From Flavobacterium lotistagni (lineage in GTDB: Bacteria > Bacteroidota > Bacteroidia > Flavobacteriales > Flavobacteriaceae), in NCBI RefSeq assembly GCF_011392125.1, contig NZ_JAAJBU010000009.1, positions 1 to 64,000 of the forward strand: a stretch of DNA of 64,000 bases, in the 5' to 3' direction. The position numbers were made by a program, and so were the translations under genes. This document shows, one piece after another, positions 52,925-61,040 of this stretch. Each line of letters begins with the position of its first letter. Within the stretch, counting starts at the first letter, position 1. The notes under the pieces are model-generated. The model was given only the letters and a program-made list of their open reading frames with translations. It had not been told where the DNA came from and ran no database searches.

Positions 52925-54025
52925 TTATAATTGGAGATCGGCGCTGTCGTTGTAGTGCAATTTCTGTTTGATCGTTCCCTGATTCAAAATTACCAAGCTT
53001 GGGTTCGCGCGTTCAATGGTTTTCAGGGTAGTTCCGTCGCAGAAATAAAAATCAAAAGTATAACCGAAGTCTTTCTTGGCTTTTTCAATTTCTGCTTGGC
53101 CCGATGCGGTCATCGCAATTACTTTGTATCCTTTGGCTTTGGCTTTCTGGTTCAAACCTTCCAGAATTTGCATTCCTTTTTTGTCAGATTTGGCTAAATC
53201 ATAGGCTACGAACACTAACAGTTTGGGCTCTTTTAAAAGTTCGTCTTTGTAGTCTGAGCCATCAAGTTCCATCGTGAAATCATGAACTGGTGGTTTGTAG
53301 CCTTCAGAGATTACTTTATCAATACGTTCGACGAAAGTAGCGGTCGGCGGGATATTCATTAAATCTTTCTCGGTGAAATTCTTGTTGACTCCATTGACCT
53401 TGTAAACGAAAATCATTTCGACTTCGGTTTTGGGCGCACCTTCGGGAATTTCCATGGCTTTCGGAATGTTGGTGCCCACTTTATAGGCGCGGAAATCTTT
53501 TAGCGGCAAATGGTACAATACCCAATAGCCCATGAAACAACAAAGTACAACGCACAGACTGACCAGCGCATTGCGGAAATTGGTATTGAACAACGGCTTT
53601 AGTTTTTTCATATTGACAAACAAAATCAGAATGAAAAACAACAGCACTACATCTTTGGTGAACGATTGCCACGGCGTGAGTTTCAGTGCGTCGCCGAAGC
53701 AGCCACAATCGGTTACTTTATTGAAATAGGCAGAATAAAAAGTCAGGAAAGTGAAGAACACAATCATCAACAACAAGCTCCAAATCGTGAGTTTTGGCTT
53801 GAAGCCAATGAGCAAGGTGAAACCTAACACAGTTTCAAAAATGACTACAAATAGGGCAATGGCCAGCGAATAAGGAATAAAAAACGGCAGGTTCAGTACT
53901 GTTTCGCCAAAGTACTCTGCCAATTTATAGGAAAAACCTACCGGGTCGTTGAGTTTGATAAGCCCGGAAATGATGAACAGCAATCCTACAAAAATTCTTG
54001 AAAATTGAACTAAGATGTTTTTCAT
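52925..54025 (-). CDS. BT_3928-type DoxX/MauE and redoxin fusion protein
   Basis: A 366-residue inner-membrane protein. Residues 1-145 form a DoxX/MauE-like four-helix membrane domain (GLLFIISGLIKLNDPVG) with the CGCFG motif near residue 109. A further helix lies near 150-175. Residues of about 235-366 form a thioredoxin-like periplasmic domain that lacks a CxxC (LLVFVAYDLAKSDKKG, FYFCDGTTL). The cofactor or partner is unknown; a role in envelope redox is inferred. Confidence 0.85.
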   Translation of the reverse strand: MKNILVQFSRIFVGLLFIISGLIKLNDPVGFSYKLAEYFGETVLNLPFFIPYSLAIALFVVIFETVLGFTLLIGFKPKLTIWSLLLMIVFFTFLTFYSAYFNKVTDCGCFGDALKLTPWQSFTKDVVLLFFILILFVNMKKLKPLFNTNFRNALVSLCVVLCCFMGYWVLYHLPLKDFRAYKVGTNIPKAMEIPEGAPKTEVEMIFVYKVNGVNKNFTEKDLMNIPPTATFVERIDKVISEGYKPPVHDFTMELDGSDYKDELLKEPKLLVFVAYDLAKSDKKGMQILEGLNQKAKAKGYKVIAMTASGQAEIEKAKKDFGYTFDFYFCDGTTLKTIERANPSLVILNQGTIKQKLHYNDSADLQL

Positions 54026-54060
54026 AATGGTTGTTGGTTTAGCTAAAAAGATAGGGTTGG

Positions 54061-54615
54061 TTAATTGGTTACAGGTTCTGCGTGGCCCATCAGAATCAAG
54101 GCAAACACAGCATAGTTAATCATGTCTTGATAATTGGCATCGATGCCTTCTGATACTATAGTTTTGCCTTTGTTGTCTTCGATTTGTTTGACTCGAAGTA
54201 ATTTCTGTAAAATCAAATCAGTTAGTGAACTCACGCGCATTTCTCGCCAAGCTTCACCATAATCGTGGTTTTTGGCTTCCATTAGCGTTTTAGTCATCAG
54301 GATTTTGGCATCGTACAAGGCGGTTGCTTTCTCTGTATTTAAATCGGGTTGGTCTACTACGCCCAGTTCGAGTTGTATGAGCGCCATGACCGAGTAGTTG
54401 ATGATTCCAATAAATTCGCCGCGTTCGTCTTCATCTATTTTTCGGGTTTCGTTCTCCTGTAAACTTCGGATACGCTGGGCTTTGATGAATATTTGGTCGG
54501 TCAGTGAAGGTAGTCTTAAAATGCGCCACGCACTTCCGTAATCTTTCATTTTATTGACAAAAAGCTTCCGACAAACCGCGATGATACTGTCATACTGCTG
54601 AGCGGTATTCTTCAT
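54061..54615 (-). CDS. DUF1599 protein with internal duplication
   Basis: A 184-residue cytoplasmic protein. The start at 54615 (MKNTAQQYDS) is preferred; the longer frame adds 22 residues without homology and reaches into the divergent promoter region. Two halves repeat the same pattern: MKDYGSAWRILRLPSLTDQI...INYSVMAL and NHDYGEAWREMRVSSLTDLI...INYAVFAL. The family has been proposed to take part in nucleotide modification, from phage contexts; its role here is unknown. It lies divergent to folP and leads the DoxX-to-clpS run. Confidence 0.82.
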   Translation of the reverse strand: MKNTAQQYDSIIAVCRKLFVNKMKDYGSAWRILRLPSLTDQIFIKAQRIRSLQENETRKIDEDERGEFIGIINYSVMALIQLELGVVDQPDLNTEKATALYDAKILMTKTLMEAKNHDYGEAWREMRVSSLTDLILQKLLRVKQIEDNKGKTIVSEGIDANYQDMINYAVFALILMGHAEPVTN

Positions 54616-54714
54616 TATTAATGCTGTATATTTGTGCTGAATTTTTAACTTGCTTCCGCTGGGCAAATCGCCTCGGGTCAAAAATAGTTTTTTTTGTTGA
54701 CTAAAACCAATAGC

Positions 54715-55539
54715 ATGACAATTAATTGCCTCGGAAATTTAATCGATTTGAACACGCCAAAAGTAATGGGGATCCTGAACTTAACGCCCAATTCTTTTTA
54801 CGATGGCGGATATTACTCGACCGAGAAAGCCATGTTGCGACAGGTTGAAAAAATGCTTGATGAAGGTGCAGATTTTATCGATATTGGCGCGTATTCCAGT
54901 AAACCTAGTGCAGATTTTGTTGGTACTGCGGAGGAAATAAATCGGTTGTTACCCATGCTGAAATCAGTGCGGCAACATTTTCCCGATGCGCTCATTTCTG
55001 TAGATACTTTCCGGAGCGAAGTCGCCCAAGCCGCTTTGGATGCAGGTGCTGCGATGATCAACGATATTGCTGCCGGCCATTTGGATGAGAAAATGCTCGA
55101 TACCGTAGCGAAATACCAAGTGCCTTATATTATGATGCACATGAAAGGCACGCCGCAAAGCATGGTTTCGCTCGCGCAGTATGAAGATGTAGTAAAAGAA
55201 ATACTCTTTTATTTTTCGGAGCGGGTTGCCCAAGCAAAAAAGCTGAAAATTAACGACATCATCATCGATCCGGGCTTCGGTTTTGCGAAAACGCTCGAGC
55301 AGAATTATGAAGTACTTCAGAAGTTGGAGCTGTTCCAAATACTCGAATTGCCAATATTGGCAGGGCTTTCCAGAAAATCGATGATATACAAAACGCTCGG
55401 AATCTCAGCCCAAGAAGCACTCAACGGAACCACCGTACTAAATACGATTGCACTAAGTAAAGGAGCCAAAATCCTAAGAGTACACGACGTCAAAGAAGCC
55501 GTCGAAACCATCAAACTAACGCACCACCTCAATTATTAA
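54715..55539 (+). CDS. folP: Dihydropteroate synthase
   Basis: A 274-residue TIM-barrel enzyme of folate synthesis, joining p-aminobenzoate to the pterin pyrophosphate; target of sulfonamides. Motifs: MGILNLTPNSFYDGG, DIGAYSSKP, ISVDTFRSEVA, MINDIAAG, MMHMKGTPQ, DPGFGFAKT and GLSRKSMI. The start at 54715 is preferred; 54694 would add seven residues. Divergent from the DUF1599 gene. Confidence 0.95.
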   Translation: MTINCLGNLIDLNTPKVMGILNLTPNSFYDGGYYSTEKAMLRQVEKMLDEGADFIDIGAYSSKPSADFVGTAEEINRLLPMLKSVRQHFPDALISVDTFRSEVAQAALDAGAAMINDIAAGHLDEKMLDTVAKYQVPYIMMHMKGTPQSMVSLAQYEDVVKEILFYFSERVAQAKKLKINDIIIDPGFGFAKTLEQNYEVLQKLELFQILELPILAGLSRKSMIYKTLGISAQEALNGTTVLNTIALSKGAKILRVHDVKEAVETIKLTHHLNY

Positions 55540-55577
55540 TTATCAATTATTCATTATTAATTATTAATTATTAATTG
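55534..55577. repeat. AT-rich repeat between folP and rlmH
   Basis: Irregular ATTAATTATT copies overlap the folP stop and reach almost to the rlmH stop, like those at 32174-32260 and 32541-32573. It could form a weak bidirectional hairpin. Confidence 0.6.
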
Positions 55578-55579
55578 AT

Positions 55580-56053
55580 TTACCGGTGGTGGTAAGGCTC
55601 ATTCCGCAAAATAGTAAACCCTCGGTAAAGTTGCTCAATAAAAAACAACCGAACCATTTGGTGCGAAAAAGTCATGGCCGACAACGCGATTTTACCGTGC
55701 GCTTTCTCGTAAACTTGTGGAGAGAATCCGTAAGGACCGCCAATGACAAACACCAGAGTTTTGACACCGCTGTTCATTTTTTTCTGAAGTTCCTCAGCAA
55801 AGGTTAGGCTGGTAAAAGTTTTTCCGTTTTCATCGAGCAAAATGAGTTGGTCGGTAGGCGAAAGCTTGCCCAAGATAAGTTCACCTTCTTTTTCTTTTTG
55901 CTGGGTTTCGGATAAGTTTTTGGCATTTTTGATATCGGGAATAATTTCTAAATCAAACTTGATATAGAACGATAATCTTTTTTGGTACTCGTCTATTAGC
56001 GATTGCAATTGTTGGTGATCGGTTTTTCCGACGGCCAGCAGTTTGATATTCAT
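55580..56053 (-). CDS. rlmH: 23S rRNA (pseudouridine1915-N3)-methyltransferase
   Basis: A 157-residue SPOUT methyltransferase acting on pseudouridine 1915 in helix 69 of 23S rRNA. The knot region is intact: FVIGGPYGFSP, ALSAMTFSHQMVRLFFIEQLYR and the terminal NEPYHHR. Its ATG overlaps the stop of the preceding small gene by four bases, so translation is coupled. Confidence 0.95.
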   Translation of the reverse strand: MNIKLLAVGKTDHQQLQSLIDEYQKRLSFYIKFDLEIIPDIKNAKNLSETQQKEKEGELILGKLSPTDQLILLDENGKTFTSLTFAEELQKKMNSGVKTLVFVIGGPYGFSPQVYEKAHGKIALSAMTFSHQMVRLFFIEQLYRGFTILRNEPYHHR

Positions 56054-56232
56054 GGCTGGAATTTTTTCTTGATCAGTTTATAAACTAAAATCAGTACGGT
56101 CGCGCCTTGAAAGGTCATCCCGACAATGAGCAGCAAACTGGCAAGTGGCCAATCCATGAATTTGAATACCGAGCCGAAAAGGATTAGGATCAGCCCAATT
56201 AGAAACAAAATAAAAATCTGTGATTCTCTCAT
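56050..56232 (-). CDS. Tiny membrane protein with GldL-like motif
   Basis: A 60-residue protein from the ATG at 56232 (MRESQIFILFLIG). Two membrane helices flank GSVFKFMDWPLAS, which recalls the start of GldL-type proteins (KFMHWP). It ends in LIKKKFQP. The start is supported by its position one base after the stop of the next upstream gene; its stop overlaps rlmH by four bases. Function unknown. Confidence 0.68.
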   Translation of the reverse strand: MRESQIFILFLIGLILILFGSVFKFMDWPLASLLLIVGMTFQGATVLILVYKLIKKKFQP

Positions 56233-56233
56233 A

Positions 56234-56416
56234 TCAATCTTCGTTGTTGTCTTTGGCGAAAATCTCGCGAATGAGTAAAGCAGCCAAAGCTCCGATGGCA
56301 AAGATAGAAAGGAATTCAACAGTTCGGATGTCTTCGGTGCCGTGCATGCGTGCATAATTTCCCAAGGCCAAAAGCAGCAAGACCGTCAGCAAAATTTTGG
56401 TTCGTTTGGTGTTCAT
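56234..56416 (-). CDS. Tiny membrane protein
   Basis: A 60-residue protein with two predicted membrane helices (KILLTVLLLLALGNYARM and TVEFLSIFAIGALAALLI) and an acidic end (AKDNNED). No family is recognised. It opens a tightly packed set with the next tiny membrane gene and rlmH. Confidence 0.65.
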   Translation of the reverse strand: MNTKRTKILLTVLLLLALGNYARMHGTEDIRTVEFLSIFAIGALAALLIREIFAKDNNED

Positions 56417-56506
56417 CAGTTTATGATTTTTCCAAATGTAGTAAAGAATTTCCCGTGATGGGTTAGCGCAAAGTTAAACGTTGACAGATTTTTGTTCAAG
56501 CAACTG

Positions 56507-56610
56507 CAGCCCTAGCCCGGATGGCAGCGGCATCCTTTTCGGTTTTTAGTTTTTTTTTAAAGCTGAAAACCGAAAAGATATAGCGTACAGCCGGATCAGC
56601 TTCTAAAAAA
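56507..56610 (+). repeat. Dispersed intergenic element, family 1 (best copy)
   Basis: Begins GCAGCCCTAGCCCGGATGGC, has GGCATCC, then a perfect 12-bp stem CTTTTCGGTTTT (56535-56546) with AAAACCGAAAAG (56566-56577), and ends ACAGCCGGATCAGCTTCTAA and A-runs. Related copies lie at 38871-38950 and 47998-48113, both inverted relative to this one. Confidence 0.82.
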
Positions 56611-56640
56611 AATCAATATTAGGGCTACTATTTCTAGTAT

Positions 56641-57171
56641 TTATAGGGGCCAAAGCGCCTGAATTGCCGAAGTCGTATCGAAACTTTTTGGGGCAGAATT
56701 ATATATTGTAGAGAAATACGACTTTTTATTGATAGCGGTAAAATAACCGGTTTGGCTGGTGAATTTTTGCTTTTTGCCTTGGATTGAGAATCGAATCGAG
56801 CGGATTTCAATCTTTTTTAAACGATTCATTTCTGGGGTTGAGAAAACATAATACGATACCAATTGGGTGGTAGTGTTGGCGCGGAAATTCTTATCGGTAC
56901 AAACAATCACGCTCATGTCGGCAAGTTCCACATAGACGTTTCCCGATATAGCAAAAGTTGGCTCGGTGGTGGTGATGCTCAGCTGAAGCAATCCGCCTTT
57001 TTCGGTTTTGGCAATTTGCACTTGGGCACTTCCGGTGAGCGCGTAATTTTCACAAACAAAATCCCATTGAGGTGTGGCGGGATAAGTTTTTCCTTTAAAA
57101 GAGATATTTTGCTGGGCAAATGCTACAGTTGAAACTAGAAGAATCAGAGGAACAATTTTTCTTAAGTTCAT
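56641..57171 (-). CDS. Secreted protein of unknown function
   Basis: A 176-residue exported protein (signal MNLRKIVPLILLVSTVAFAQ). The mature part is beta-rich with two cysteines (DFVCENY, VIVCTDK) and ends SAIQALWPL. No domain is recognised. It follows the lipoprotein gene by 13 bases and is probably cotranscribed. Confidence 0.7.
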   Translation of the reverse strand: MNLRKIVPLILLVSTVAFAQQNISFKGKTYPATPQWDFVCENYALTGSAQVQIAKTEKGGLLQLSITTTEPTFAISGNVYVELADMSVIVCTDKNFRANTTTQLVSYYVFSTPEMNRLKKIEIRSIRFSIQGKKQKFTSQTGYFTAINKKSYFSTIYNSAPKSFDTTSAIQALWPL

Positions 57172-57184
57172 AGGTGGCTCGGGC

Positions 57185-57703
57185 TTATTTAGAAGGTTTG
57201 GTTTTGTTGGCAGTGTTGGTTTTTGAATTGGTTTTCACTTCGGGTTTCACGAATTCGTCTTTCCAATCTTTGGAGTTCACCGCAGCAATTTGGTTGTTTT
57301 CGTTTACCGTGATGCGCAGTTCTTTGTTGGCGATTTTTTTCTGGTAATGGGCTTTATAACGGTAAATGATTTGCTTTTCGGGCTTGTTTTTATAGGCCTC
57401 AACAAACGTTAGGTTTTTGAAATGGCCGTATTTGAGCTTGAATTTCAAACAGGTTTTGGTGAGCCGGTCGATGGTCATGTTTTTGCGCACTTCTGCCGTA
57501 GCTTCTTTTTCTGTGAACGGTTTAAATTTAGAAGTATTACAAGTCATCAGGATTTGTTCGCCCAAAGCTTCGATTCTGTTGCGTTGTGTCATATCGATTT
57601 GACTTTCAGGTATTTTTTCTATTTTTCTGGAGGAAGCCGAATCTTTTTTTGATCTGCAACCCATGAGAAAACATAAAGTCAGTAGCAGCAATATATTTTT
57701 CAT
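57185..57703 (-). CDS. Small lipoprotein of unknown function
   Basis: A 172-residue protein with a lipoprotein signal (LLLLTLCFLMGC, lipidated Cys at 16). The central region has LMTCNTSKFKPFTEKEA and KTCLKFKLKYGHFKNL; the end is Lys/Thr-rich and disordered (VKTNSKTNTANKTKPSK). No family is recognised. It leads a two-gene unit with the secreted protein at 56641. Confidence 0.72.
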   Translation of the reverse strand: MKNILLLLTLCFLMGCRSKKDSASSRKIEKIPESQIDMTQRNRIEALGEQILMTCNTSKFKPFTEKEATAEVRKNMTIDRLTKTCLKFKLKYGHFKNLTFVEAYKNKPEKQIIYRYKAHYQKKIANKELRITVNENNQIAAVNSKDWKDEFVKPEVKTNSKTNTANKTKPSK

Positions 57704-57854
57704 GGTTTTTATTTTTGAATTCCACTACAAACGGTTTTGGTAGTCTATTTATTGGTATGCTATTGAAAAAAATCATAACAAAGCTTGAATAAAAGCGTTG
57801 ATTGCTTTCTGAAGTGGAATTTACGGCTTGTGCAGTTGTCTGTTGTCAGTTCTC
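57704..57854. other. Intergenic region upstream of the tandem repeat
   Basis: AT-rich, no gene seen. It precedes the tandem and interspersed repeats that fill most of the 759-bp gap to 58463. Confidence 0.55.
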
Positions 57855-58130
57855 GGTTGTCGGTTTTGAATTCTGGAATTAACGGTGATAATGGCTGTAA
57901 GCTGTATGCTTTAAGCTGTTAGCTGGTATTGTGGAATTGACGGATATTACAGTTCTTGGTTGTCGGTTTTGAATTCTGGAATTAACGGTGATAATGGCTG
58001 TAAGCTGTATGCTTTAAGCTGTTAGCTGGTATTGTGGAATTGATGGATATTACAGTTCTCGGTTGTCGGTTTTGAATTCTGGAATTAACGTTAATAATGG
58101 CTGTAAGCTTTATGTTTTAAGCTGTTAGCG
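57855..58130. repeat. Three tandem copies of a 103-bp noncoding repeat
   Basis: Copies start at 57855, 57958 and 58061 (period 103). Each starts GGTTGTCGGTTTTGAATTCT and contains TAAGCTGTATGCTTTAAGCT. Copies 1 and 2 are nearly identical; copy 3 is diverged and truncated. No frame stays open through it. Confidence 0.9.
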
Positions 58131-58240
58131 TGAATGGTTGAATTAACGGCCATCAAGTAATTCATTCTAAAAAAGTAAATTCAAAAACTATAGTTCAAAT
58201 TTCCGTAAATGAACCGATAACCAAGAACCCACAACTCCAA

Positions 58241-58460
58241 ATTCAACTTTCCGTAAGCAATCTTGCAGCGCCAGCGGTCTAGCACAAAGTGCATCTAAAA
58301 ATTCAACTTTCCGTAAACCATCTTACAGCGAAGCGGTCTCAAATCTTGCAGCGCCAGCGGTCTAGCGAAGCCTCTAAAATTCAACTTTCCGTAAGCAATC
58401 TTAGAGCGAAGCGGTCTTGGCTCTAAAAGCGCAGCGGTCTATACTAAGAAGTGCATCTAA
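58241..58460. repeat. Cluster of dispersed repeats (CAGCGGTCTA / CAACTTTCCGTAA family)
   Basis: Blocks ATTCAACTTTCCGTAA (58241, 58301, 58379), CTTGCAGCGCCAGCGGTCTA (58262, 58344) and shorter AGCGAAGCGGTCT or GCGCAGCGGTCTA forms alternate up to the stop of the dehydrogenase gene. The same blocks occur inverted at 32435-32489. Confidence 0.85.
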
Positions 58461-58462
58461 AT

Positions 58463-60865
58463 TTAATATAAAGCCGGGTATTGCTTCGGGTTAGCTTCAT
58501 TCATCATGGCGTAGACTTTCTCGAAGATATCTTCTACTGATGGTTTCGAGAAGTAATCGCCGTCGGTTCCATACGCCGGACGGTGTTCTTTGGCCGTAAG
58601 GGTTTGTGGTTTGCTGTCGAGGTAATCGTAAGCGTTCTGCACTTCAAGGATATTTTGCATGATGAAAGCCGAAGCGCCACCGGGAACATCTTCGTCAATA
58701 ACCAACAAGCGATTGGTTTTCATGACACTTTTTACGATGTCGTGGCTCACGTCGAATGGAAGTAAAGACTGAACATCAATAATTTCGCAGTCGATGCCTT
58801 TCTCTAACAGTTCTTTCGCCGCTTGTTCTACCAACCGCAATGTGGAGCCGTAAGAAACTAAAGTGATATCATTTCCTTCTTTGAGGGTTTCCACTACGCC
58901 GATTGGAGTTTTGAATTCGCCTAAATTGTTGGGCATTTTTTCTTTGAGTCGGTAACCGTTCAGGCATTCAATCAACAAAGCCGGTTCGTCTGCTTCGAGT
59001 AAAGTATTATAGAAACCGGCCGCTTTGGTCATATTTCTCGGTACCAAAACGTGAATGCCGCGCAGTGCATTGAGAATCATTCCCATCGGTGAACCAGAAT
59101 GCCAGATGCCTTCCAAACGATGGCCGCGTGTTCTAATAATTAGCGGTGCTTTTTGTTGGCCTAAGGTTCTGTATTGCAAAGTGGCCAAATCGTCGCTCAT
59201 GATTTGAATGGCATAGAGCAAATAATCTAGGTATTGGATTTCGGCAATCGGGCGTAAACCACGCATAGCCATTCCAATGCCTTGCCCAAGAATGGTGGCT
59301 TCCCGGATTCCGGCATCGGCTACGCGAAGTTCTCCGTATTTTTCTTGTAAGCCGTCGAGTCCTTGGTTGACATCGCCAATGTTTCCAGCATCTTCACCAA
59401 AAACCAATGCTTCCGGATATTTAGCGAAAATGGCGTCGAAGTTATCGCGTAATACCATTCGTGCATCGGTTTCTTCGGCATTGTCGTCATATTGAGGCAA
59501 TACTTCTTTAACCGAAAAAATATTTTTATCTGAACTAGAGTAGAGATGCGAGCTGAATTTGGGTTGAATCTTTTCTGTATAATTTTGAATCCAATTCGCA
59601 AGAGTGCTCTGGCTGCTTTCACCAGAAATCATCCGCAAAACCTTACGCATTGTAACCAGTATGTCTTTTCTACCGGGTTCTTTGATGGCTTTTAAATCGC
59701 CGATGAATTTCTCGATAAATATCTTGTTGTCGCTTGTTGCAGCTATCGATTCTAATAATGTACAAGCTTCGTTTTGTTCTTCTTTGATCGGATTTAGGTA
59801 AGCGTTCCAAGCGGCTTTCTTGCCTTCTAGGACTTCTTTTTTGGCTTCGGTATCGATTTGATCAAGTTCGGTTTCAGCAGCAATATTGTAGGTTACCATC
59901 CAAGATTTCATTTGTTTGATGCAGTCGAAGTCGCTTTCCCATTGCAGGCGTTCTGCGTTTTTGTAGCGTTCGTGCGAACCTGAAGTAGAGTGACCTTGCG
60001 GTTGTGTGAGTTCGGTAACGTGAATTAAAACCGGAACATGTTCTTGGCGTGCGATTTTGGAAGCTTTTTCATAGGTTGCTACTAAATCACCGTAATCCCA
60101 ACCTTTGACCGTTAGAATTTCATAGCCCTTATTTTCCTCATCGCGTTGGAAGCCTTTAAGAATTTCTGAAATATTTTCTTTAGTAGTTTGGTGTCTGGCG
60201 TGCACCGAAATTCCGTATTGGTCGTCCCAAATACTGATCACCATCGGCACTTGCAATACGCCCGCAGCATTGATGGTTTCGAAGAACAAACCTTCAGAAG
60301 TACTTGCGTTTCCGATGGTTCCCCAAGCGACTTCGTTTCCGTTTACCGAAAATTTCTCGGTATTGATGCCGCTAACTTCGCGATAAATTTTAGAAGCTTG
60401 TGCCAACCCTAAAAGACGAGGCATTTGGCCTGCAGTGGGTGAAATATCGGCACTTGAATTTTTTTGCTCAGTCAGATTTCTCCACGAACCGTCAGCGTTT
60501 ATGCTTTTTGTGGCAAAGTGCCCGCCCATTTGTCTTCCGGCAGACATCGGATCGAAATTGATATCGGTGTGACCGTATAAACCAGCAAAAAACTGCTCAA
60601 TGTTGAGTGCGCCAATGGCCATCATGAAAGTTTGGTCGCGGTAGTAACCTGAACGGAAATCACCATTGCGGAAAGCTTTAGCCAAAGCCAATTGCGGAAC
60701 TTCTTTGCCGTCTCCAAAAATCCCGAATTTGGCTTTTCCGGTGAGCACTTCGCGTCGGCCCAACAAACTACATTCGCGGCTGATGACTGCAATTTTATAA
60801 TCGTTGAGTACTTCTTTTTTGAAATCTTCGAAAGACAATACCGGACTGGTTTCAACTTGTGTCAT
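58463..60865 (-). CDS. 2-oxoacid dehydrogenase E1, fused alpha and beta subunits
   Basis: An 800-residue thiamine-diphosphate enzyme, probably the E1 of branched-chain 2-oxoacid dehydrogenase. Residues of about 1-440 form the alpha part (AGRQMGGHFATKS, WGTIGNASTSEG, WDDQYGISVHARHQTTKENI, GHSTSGSHERYKN). Residues of about 475-800 form the beta part (FGEDAGNIGDVNQ, ADAGIREATILGQGIGMAMRGL, IRTRGHRLEGIWHSGSPMG). The fused form is usual in Bacteroidota. The substrate is inferred from the family; E2 and E3 are not in the window. Confidence 0.9.
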   Translation of the reverse strand: MTQVETSPVLSFEDFKKEVLNDYKIAVISRECSLLGRREVLTGKAKFGIFGDGKEVPQLALAKAFRNGDFRSGYYRDQTFMMAIGALNIEQFFAGLYGHTDINFDPMSAGRQMGGHFATKSINADGSWRNLTEQKNSSADISPTAGQMPRLLGLAQASKIYREVSGINTEKFSVNGNEVAWGTIGNASTSEGLFFETINAAGVLQVPMVISIWDDQYGISVHARHQTTKENISEILKGFQRDEENKGYEILTVKGWDYGDLVATYEKASKIARQEHVPVLIHVTELTQPQGHSTSGSHERYKNAERLQWESDFDCIKQMKSWMVTYNIAAETELDQIDTEAKKEVLEGKKAAWNAYLNPIKEEQNEACTLLESIAATSDNKIFIEKFIGDLKAIKEPGRKDILVTMRKVLRMISGESSQSTLANWIQNYTEKIQPKFSSHLYSSSDKNIFSVKEVLPQYDDNAEETDARMVLRDNFDAIFAKYPEALVFGEDAGNIGDVNQGLDGLQEKYGELRVADAGIREATILGQGIGMAMRGLRPIAEIQYLDYLLYAIQIMSDDLATLQYRTLGQQKAPLIIRTRGHRLEGIWHSGSPMGMILNALRGIHVLVPRNMTKAAGFYNTLLEADEPALLIECLNGYRLKEKMPNNLGEFKTPIGVVETLKEGNDITLVSYGSTLRLVEQAAKELLEKGIDCEIIDVQSLLPFDVSHDIVKSVMKTNRLLVIDEDVPGGASAFIMQNILEVQNAYDYLDSKPQTLTAKEHRPAYGTDGDYFSKPSVEDIFEKVYAMMNEANPKQYPALY

Positions 60866-60890
60866 AAAGAGGTTTTATTGCTTTGGGAAA

Positions 60891-60898
60891 CAAATTTA
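60891..60898 (-). promoter_or_regulatory. -7 box of the E1 dehydrogenase gene
   Basis: The minus strand reads TAAATTTG, a full match to TAnnTTTG, 25 bases before the ATG at 60865. No clear TTG lies 19 bases upstream. Confidence 0.45.
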
Positions 60899-61040
60899 GT
60901 TAAAAATCGCTGCGGTTTTTAGTTTGCTGCGAAAAATAAATAAATCCGATATCGTCAGCAAGTAGCCAATTTTTGATGTGTGAAATGCGGAATGTTTAAT
61001 ATAAATCACAATCAGATATAAAATACCTAACAGATCAACA

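Noticed and set aside
56233..56355. 41-residue N-terminal extension of the tiny membrane protein at 56050-56232
   Set aside because: It overlaps the preceding 60-residue gene almost entirely, and the ATG at 56232 follows that gene's stop by one base.
57855..58460. Intergenic repeats considered as a CRISPR array
   Set aside because: Periods are 103 bp or irregular, the repeat blocks differ, and there are no cas genes.
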